Positions 57,000 through 64,000 of a stretch of 64,000 bases of DNA are shown one piece after another. A program made the translations under genes and the position numbers. The first letter of the stretch is position 1; each line of letters opens with the position of its first letter. The DNA lies in contig CP085825.1 of assembly GCA_020809705.1 (NCBI GenBank), forward strand, positions 2,356,001 through 2,420,000. Direction: 5' to 3'. Under the pieces are notes generated by a model that saw nothing but the letters and a program-made list of their open reading frames with translations, was not told the origin of the DNA and did not search any database. The DNA is from Calonectria ilicicola. Its lineage: Eukaryota; Ascomycota; Sordariomycetes; Hypocreales; Nectriaceae.

Positions 57000-58582
57000 T
57001 TAAATAATGCCAGCCCGCGCAGCCTCGCCACCGCCCTCTTGAACAAGCTCCTCCATCTTTCGCTTGCCCTTACCAAGACCGCCCTCACCAACTCCCATAC
57101 GACGGGCAACGTAGCGTTGAGCAACAACGCCAATTGAGAGGTCCAGGAGTTCCTCTAGCCACTCAGCAACCCATTCTCGCGGATCGACGCCACCACTCTC
57201 AATGATATCCTTGATCTCCTCTGGGACAGATTCAGGAACCTCCTCGCCCTCTTCGCCAGAACGAGGGGTCAATGGGGTTGGGGCATCAAGCCATTGGACC
57301 CATCGAGCAGGAACAGACTGGCTGACAGTGGAAAACTCAATATCGTGAACAGGGTCAAGGATGAAGACGGCGAAGCAGATAAGCTCCTCGTCTTCTTCTT
57401 GCTCCTCAACATCGGGAGATTCCTTGTCCTTCTTGGCAGAAGTACTGGGGGCAAACAGACCCTTGTCTGAATCAATGCAAATAGCTTGAACGGACAAGAA
57501 GAGGTCAGATGTTCTGACGGGGTTGGATTCGCTCAAATCTTCCGTAGCCCGTAGCTTAGCCTGCTCCAATCCTCCCGTTGCGGCAAAGTATTCGGCGGCA
57601 TGTGAATCTGCACCAGCACGACAAAGCTTGGTTCCTTCGGCCAGTCCATTAATCAAGCCGAGCTCACGAGGCGAGTCGGCCTGCCTCCACCATGGGCCAT
57701 CACGCCAGCCAGCGACGCTTTCATTGTTACGGCGGGAGCTGCTTTCTTGGCCGCGCTGAACAACGAGGAGGTCACCACCTTCAACCTGGGACATGACACG
57801 AGAAAAGACGGTATGGATGAGAGGATCGAGGGAGGGGTAGCCAACAAGATCGTGGGTAATGTGGATAAGAAGGCGCTCATGAGAGCTGATGGGAGGTGCG
57901 AGGGTATGGAGGATGTTGGTAAAGGTGGGCAGGGCGCGATGGCGGAGTTCGTCGCCTACACTATCATTAGCATTGTCATGGCGGGTGTTGGGCAGTTGGA
58001 CAAACCGTAGTTTCGCAGAGTATTGACGTCAAGAGCGCCAAGTCCACCAGAGAGTCCCTTGACCTGCTCAGTCCACTTCTTAGCTTCATCAGTCTGCTGG
58101 ATCTGGTTGACGGCGGCCTCGGCCTGCTTCATAGCAGCGGAGGCTGTCGACAAGAAACCACCCCACCATCCACCACCAGACTGGGCGGGCTCTTCGGCGA
58201 CAGGCTCAACGATGGTTTTCTTTTCAGGCTCCTGGGCCTCGGAGCTCGTAGCACTGGGGGTCAGGGTGGCCCTCAGACTTCTTGCACTGTCGGTGGATTT
58301 GCGGCCGACAGTGGCCCTGTCGTCGGCAGCGGGGGGCGTTGCAGTAGAACGTCTGGCGGCGACATCTTTGACTCGCGGTGTGTGTGGGCGGGAAGGCTGT
58401 TCAGAGGCCAGCTCAGACTCGAGGTCCGCAAGAATGTCTTTGTCGGCAATGGCCTTGGAGGCAGCGGAGGGCTTGGACTTGAGGTTGGATTTCTTGGGCT
58501 TGGCCTCGTCGGTGATGCCAGAGAAGAGCTCGTCAAGGTTGTCGTCAGCCGCAGCGGCAGCCTTGGTCTTCTTGGAAGCCAT
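57000..58582 (-). CDS. mtc1: Maintenance of telomere capping protein 1 (Mtc1)
   Basis: Minus-strand exons 58006-58582 and 57000-57955 give 510 residues; the junction reads NYG-DELRHRALP. Mtc1 is a fungal protein first identified by its genetic link to telomere capping, with a proposed role at the Golgi or COPI vesicles in yeast. The N-terminus shows a conserved DNLDELFSGI block followed by a long Ser/Thr/Ala-rich region with many Lys and Glu, then GGGWWGGFLSTASAAMKQAEAAVNQI, which is a family hallmark. The C-terminal half carries the VQWLDAPTPLTPRS segment and a lysine-rich helix. No signal peptide is present. The length is typical. Identity rests on recalled family motifs; I am fairly confident of the family and less so of the biological role. 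Confidence 0.85.
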
Positions 58583-59961
58583 GGTCGGTGGATGCGCGGG
58601 GGCAGACGACGATGGCCAACAAGCTAGCGGGTGATGATGTTACCGGTGCGGCGGGGACGGGCGTGTGGGCGAATGGTGTTTTGTGTCTTGTATAGTGTAT
58701 TGGGGCGACGATTGCGTGTCTTGAAAGTGCAAGGTAATCGCCAGAAAAGCGTTTGGCACCAGGCACGGCCAGGGAGCTTTTAGGGAGGCCCAGATGCAGC
58801 AAACGGGCAAGGGTAGCAACGGGCGGGCATGCCTTGCGGTTCAAGAGGGAGGGGTAAATTGGGAACTCTGCAGTGTAATACAAACGCATGGGCAAGCCAT
58901 GAGAGTTGTATGCATAATTAGGGCTTTGATAAGACTTGTGTATGTGTCGATTCCGCACATGCTGAATCCCTATGGTTCACTCAACGACGAACGGTCAGAG
59001 TTCTTTGGCCAGGCCATCTGACTGTAAGTTGATGCATTGAATGGTTGCGCCGGCGCGCGCATGTGGAGGCGATAGGTACCTGAAGAGGTACCTGAAGAGG
59101 TACGCGCACGAGGATCTACCCACTGCGGAGATTTCACCTCGGGCCAAACATGTACAAAGTACACGGCGTGTACCGCCCTCCCAACGCTCCCGTCGTCCAG
59201 GCCCTTGGTCCCCCTCCCATAGCCAAAATCGCGAATGCATTGCAGCTGTAAATCTACCCCCGGATAGGTGCCCGGCAGACCTGTGTTCCAGTGGCAGTGT
59301 CCTGCGTCCAGTGAGATCCGGCAGAAGCAGTCGCGCATAGCCCAAGGCGGACTAGCGCCGTGTCTTCCCGCTCTCGCGCACGCAATTGGCCAGCGTCGCC
59401 CGGCGGAGGAACCCCGGAGAATGGTCCTGGCCGGGGGGAAGGTGCCAACGGTACGTACCAGCAAGCCCAGGCGATTGGTCGAGAGCGCGGACAGCTAATA
59501 CAGCGAGGCAGGCCTTGGCTTATTCGAACCACGACACCTCGAGAAAATCGACGGCGACCACCTTCAAGCAGACGGGACGGCCCATCACAGCGTCTCTGAT
59601 ATTTGGGTCCAGGCATCATTGCAGGCTTCTTGCAGAGGCTGGTCTTTCCTCTGCCGCCTGAACTGCTCTTTCTCTCTTGCTCGTTGCATCTGCATTTGAC
59701 CCCCGTCTCAAAATTCTTTCGCTGCCCTGGCTCACTCAAACACGCCTCAGCTTGCCCTCAAGTCCCTTCTTACACTCACCTCACCAGCCCTTCACCGCGC
59801 GGGCTCCCTTTAGCACCCAATCCCCTCATTGATCTTGTACTTGCCAATCGTTTTCTTATTCTGCGCACCGTGTTTCTCTATCGCATGACGCTGCGAGCGA
59901 GTCTGGCTGGCCGCTACACGTCGTTGCTGTACTTCCCAGCCTCTGTCAGTCTCGGCTGACT
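58583..59961. promoter_or_regulatory. Intergenic region between divergent genes
   Basis: About 1.4 kb between the starts of Mtc1 and the AT-hook protein. The last 300 bases on the plus strand are C/T-rich, as expected for the promoter of the gene at 59962. A tandem duplication of aggtacctgaag lies at about 59075-59103. Confidence 0.5.
59075..59103. repeat. Short tandem duplication of aggtacctgaag
   Basis: Two adjacent copies of aggtacctgaag and a partial third. It is non-coding. Confidence 0.85.
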
Positions 59962-62900
59962 ATGGATCGGTCGCGCCGCACAACTCATCGTCGTCGTACC
60001 CTGGGAGGCTCTGCATCTCCTGCTTCTGCTTCAGAAGCCTCGTTTGATCTCAATTCATCCACGAGTCCTGTGGCCAATCACATTAACACCACGCCCCAGT
60101 CCACCCAAAGTGGTGCCGGTGGCCGCCGCTCAACCAAACCCCTTCAACGCGCTTTCACATTCTCACCTCCTGGCCCAAGTCGCGGCCTCGGTCTGAGGAA
60201 GCGCTCTTCAGCTATGGAAAACTACCATCATCACGCTGATGATGACGAGGACGGCCCTAAGAAGGGTGGTCACAGCCTCAGAAAGCGTGCGCGCGTGGAT
60301 TACACGTTTGAACATATTGATGACGACGTCGTCGTCCCCAACTCCAGCTCCTCAGTCCGCGGTAAAAAACGCAGACCTGACGTCAACTTTGAGCCTGAAG
60401 ACTTTTTCGGCACTGACTCAAAGAGAAGAGGTGCTTCCATGGGTGCCGATACTCCGTCCACCCGTCGGAGAAACCCCTCTCGCAAGTCGAGTGAGATGAA
60501 GGCATACCGCGAAGAAGCATACCGCGAAGCCCTCGAAGATGACAATGATGTCCAAGACACCATTGAAGTCGGCGTCTCATTCTCCGATGTCGAAGGTGAT
60601 GAACAGGATTTTCACGAGCCCAGTTGGTCGGATCAATCATCACCTCATTCGGCCAAATCGCCTCCAAAGTCTGATCCCGTGGCCCCACCATCTGACAGCA
60701 ACCGCCAAAGCCGCCCAACTATTAAGAGTATCCAGTTTCGCCAAAGCACTGTCTCGGACTTCTTTTCAAAAGAGCCAAGAACTCCAAAGGAGTCAACGGA
60801 ACCAACCAGGTCAAAAGACTCAACGGAGCCAGCGGAACCAACGCAACCAGCTGAGCCTACTGAGCCCACAAGGCCTACTGAGCCAGTTAAGCCTACTGAA
60901 TCGCCCAAACCAGCCGAGCCAATTAGATCAACTGAATCAACTGAATCAAAGGAGTTAGAGGAGTCTCAAAGCCAAAAGGCTGAACAGCCTGCGGAGCAGC
61001 AACCAAGCGAGCCCGATAAAGTGGAACCAAAGCCCGAAGTTTCGCTTCGAGAGCCAACTCCTCCTCCCCCAGTTGTCGAAACTAACGCCGAGCCTTTGTC
61101 TGCTACAGTCGCTGTAAATGGCAACGTCGCTGACTCATCAGCCAGTGGACCTTCACAACCATCTATAGAACAACCACTAAACGGTAACATCCGATCCAGT
61201 CCTGAACCCATTATTCAAGAGAAGCCCGAATCTCCAAAGATTCTAAAAAAGGAACCCGAGGATGAAATTAATCACGACATCCCTGTTTCCCCCCGCCATG
61301 TTATCAATGAAGACAAAATGGATATCGATCCAATCGAAGAACCTCCCAAGGACATTGAGATGGCCGAGACCACATCCGAACCCCAGGTGACAGAAGAGCC
61401 CCAGCACGAGATGCCTGTCTCTGTCTCTCATATTACAGAGACAACAAACGACGCTGCCAGCTCCCCCAAACCAAGTGTCGAAGATTCAGAACAATCCCAC
61501 TCGGCGCCAATAGAGGATTCTAGGATTGATGAGTCAGCCAATCCACCACCTCAACTTGCCGATGTAGCTGAACCTACGGAATCATCCCAACCACCCATCG
61601 TCACCAAGGAAGAGCGCCCGCGTTTTTCAAGCCCTGCTGAAATTAGCACGCCAGTTCCTTCACTGCCTACCGAAACTAAGGCCTCGCTTCCTTCTGCACA
61701 ACTAGAACCCAAGTCAAGTCCCCGGAAAGCAGCACCTGTACGGTCAATTTTGTCCAAACCACAACCTGCGCCAGTTGGTCGGTGGTCCAATCTTACTCCA
61801 TATGTCGATGGAGAGTTTGTTCTGTACCCTGAAAGGAAAGGCCGTATGGAGGATGATGCTGTCGATGAGCCCACGCCTGAAAGCAAGGACAACGACCGGG
61901 AAGGCATCGAAATGGAGCCAATGGTGGAAGATAATGACGACAATGCAGACGCTGTAGCTCCAGAAGCACCAACGCCTGCTCTCAACACTCCTACCCGAGG
62001 TTCACCAGTCCCAGAGTCTGCGGATCCCACAGCCTTCAACTCACCTGCTCCTGGAGGAGATGATGGTGATGATGATGTTTCGGAGTCCCAGGAGCCACCT
62101 GAGAGGCGGCGATACTTCAAGTACCGCAAGCTTCGCGATCCAGAAGAGTACATATCAGCCATTGAAAACTACGAAGACATGTCCACTACAGAGTTGTATG
62201 AGATTTTAGAAGCCATCAACGTTTCATTGGTCCAATGGCAACATGAATGGACAGGTCTTGGCAAGGTCGTCGATGACTACGAAAACTCACTGCGGCGACG
62301 AGCTGCCGATGCTAAGTATGAGTCTCGTACTCGGAATCTGCATCAACATGGCATTAATTACGAAGAGCCCGACTTTGGCGTCAAGGGATACAAAGCTAAA
62401 GAGCGGGAGGGTATGAACGAAACTCGCTACCTCCAGAGTCAAGATCGCATCATGGCTGCTACATATGGCTTTGAATACGACCCTCATCCATCCAAGATTG
62501 GTCGACAGAACCCGGAGACACAGCAAGTGGGAATCATGACTCGCGGACGATCGTTACGCAACCAGCCAAGACAGACTGCAAAGGCCACCGAGACCGAAGA
62601 GGTGGTTGGGAAAAGGCAGCGAAAACCAGTTCAGTTATTCGACCCAACCATGCAGGATGTCAGCCGCAGTTCAACACCTGTGCCAACTCGTGGTCGCAGG
62701 AGGAAGAATGCAGACGACGATGTCCAATCCAACCCCAATGCCAGCTTCAATACCGACGTTGGCTCTGATGGCGAGTCTGGGCTTCCCAAGACCCGACGCC
62801 GACGTGGCCCACGAGGGAAATCAGGGGTTCCCAGTATTGTGGAAGAGACGCTTCCTGACCAGGATGAAGATGATTCCATGCTCAACGATGAGCCCACAAA

Positions 62901-63854
62901 GCCCATTAGGAGAGGACGCGGACGCCCAAGATATGAAGAAGTTGATCCTAATGATTTCGGAGATGAAGAGCCCGAGCCGGAACTAAAGCAGCCCCGCAGG
63001 CATCTCCTGACGCTCAAGATCCCCAAAGGCAAGAACTTGAGCGAGCCATCATCTGCTATTACAGACAATGGAGACTCGCGGCCTTCGACAGCCTCATCGG
63101 AGGAGTCATCGCACACTGCTGAATCTTCATACTCTTTCCGACCTAAACGCCAAAAGCGGTTCCGCGATGATCCTGATGGCAGCGAGGAGACTTCCCAGGC
63201 GCCTGCGAAGAAAAGAGGCAAGCGAACCAAACCCCCTGGACCTCCCATTGAGACTCCAGCAGCCTCTACTACGGGCCCTACATCTGAACCGTCGCAAACA
63301 CCCAACAACCGCAAGGTTCAGAAGATCAAGGTTGTGCGTTCGGACGGCCGAAACGGCAATCCAAGCGAGGATGTAGAGGAGCCTCAGAAGGATCCCCAGA
63401 AGGACTACAAGTCCATGACCAAGTCTGAGAAGATGTCAGCTTCCATGAAGAGTATGTTCCTGCTAACAAGTATTTGCAAACAACGAGCTAACAATGCGCA
63501 GATCGGTGGGCAAACGGTAACATGGCCGGAGCTGTTGAGAAGCGAAAGGCAACACTCGCCGCAAAGAAGGCGGCCCAGGCTGCTGCTGAGCAAAAGCTGG
63601 GCATCATTGCTCCCAAACCCAAGGGCAAGGCCGGCGCAAAGAAGGATGCTACCATGCAGATGCAGCACCCGCATCCTCACCCGCACCAGCAGATACACCT
63701 GCAGCAGCCACCGCCGCACCCGCATCAGCAGTATCACCCGCAGCATCCGCCGCACCCACAGCACCCGCAGCAGCACCCTCTTCACCCGGGAGCCAATCCA
63801 CCTTACGTTCACGGAGCCCCCCCTAACATGGGATACCCGTATCACCAGATGTGA
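59962..63854 (+). CDS. Large nuclear-type protein with an AT-hook and Thr-Glu-Pro repeats, unknown function
   Basis: Exons 59962-63451 and 63502-63854 give 1,280 residues; the intron has donor GTATGT, a CTAAC element and acceptor GCGCAG, and the frame is kept. In order: an Arg-rich N-terminus (MDRSRRTTHRRR); basic clusters with RKRARVD; a long Thr/Glu/Pro repeat region (60790-60957); acidic, Ser/Pro-rich linkers; a segment at about residues 715-790 that looks folded (RRRYFKYRKLRDPEEYI, then YEDMSTTELYEILEAIN); an AT-hook core RRGRGRPRYEE (62908-62930) that would bind AT-rich DNA; further basic clusters; and a His/Pro/Gln-rich C-terminus coded by exon 2. The pattern is that of chromatin-associated fungal proteins, but I do not recognise the family. 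It is oriented away from Mtc1. Confidence 0.85.
60790..60957 (+). repeat. Degenerate Thr-Glu-Pro codon repeat
   Basis: About ten imperfect units coding (T/S)EP or (P/T)EP in the AT-hook protein, with DNA-level similarity among units. It is likely disordered. Confidence 0.8.
63657..63790 (+). repeat. His/Pro/Gln codon repeat at the C-terminus of the AT-hook protein
   Basis: Repeated cacccgcag-type units code alternating His, Pro and Gln, giving a low-complexity tail. Confidence 0.85.
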
Positions 63855-64000
63855 GAGTAGAGTGTTTTTATCAATGGTCGACGTTACATCTACTGCATTA
63901 CGACTGTCTTTCTCGGCATTTCTTCTGCTTTTTGTTGTCATTGCATCTCTCATGAAGTTTATTATTTTAAAGCATTACAGGAAAAAAAAAAGGGGTCATG

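Overview
The window is nuclear DNA of a filamentous ascomycete (Pezizomycotina). Short introns of roughly 50-100 nt with GTAAGT/GTGAGT-type donors, CTAAC-like branch points and CAG/TAG acceptors interrupt most genes. Gene content is typically fungal: a Zn2Cys6 regulator, an F-box/LRR protein, GH76 and GH2 mannosidases, Mtc1, an alkaline subtilisin and MFS sugar transporters. Protein style suggests Sordariomycetes, perhaps Hypocreales; this is inference, since no marker gene or rRNA is present. Exon borders were worked out by hand by keeping reading frame and family motifs intact across each junction.

Layout from left to right. 0-8 kb: the 5' end of a minus-strand gene of unknown function, a secreted GH76 alpha-1,6-mannanase-like enzyme, a Gln/His-rich small protein with a PPxY motif, and threonine dehydratase with a perfect Gcn4/CPC1 site upstream. 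8-16 kb: a 4.5-kb gene-poor stretch that leads into a large protein with two cyclic-nucleotide-binding domains, an F-box and leucine-rich repeats. 16-25 kb: a mitochondrial Bax-inhibitor-like protein and a convergent methionine sulfoxide reductase A, a mitochondrial-type amidohydrolase, and a seven-exon Zn2Cys6 regulator. 25-33 kb: a gene-poor stretch with one candidate micro-gene, an MFS sugar transporter, a four-helix membrane protein and an aquaporin. 33-39 kb: another poor stretch, a 2-hydroxyacid dehydrogenase and a short-chain dehydrogenase in the same orientation. 40-46 kb: an unusual Rab GTPase and an intracellular beta-mannosidase. 46-56 kb: a gene-poor region, an oryzin-type subtilisin, a second sugar transporter and several small candidate genes. 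57-64 kb: Mtc1 and a 1,280-residue AT-hook protein of unknown function.

There is no clear biosynthetic cluster, CRISPR array, rRNA or transposon; I saw no tRNA by eye. Functionally, the window holds pieces of mannan and sugar use (GH76, GH2 beta-mannosidase, two MFS sugar transporters), protein digestion (subtilisin), water transport and branched-chain amino acid synthesis, apparently as independent housekeeping or accessory genes. The most unusual items are the cNMP/F-box/LRR fusion, which would be a candidate cAMP-responsive SCF ubiquitin-ligase adaptor, and the Rab GTPase, which has Thr in place of the catalytic switch-II Gln, a Ser/Gly-rich insertion and an overlapping upstream ORF. Four small candidate genes are also listed with low confidence.
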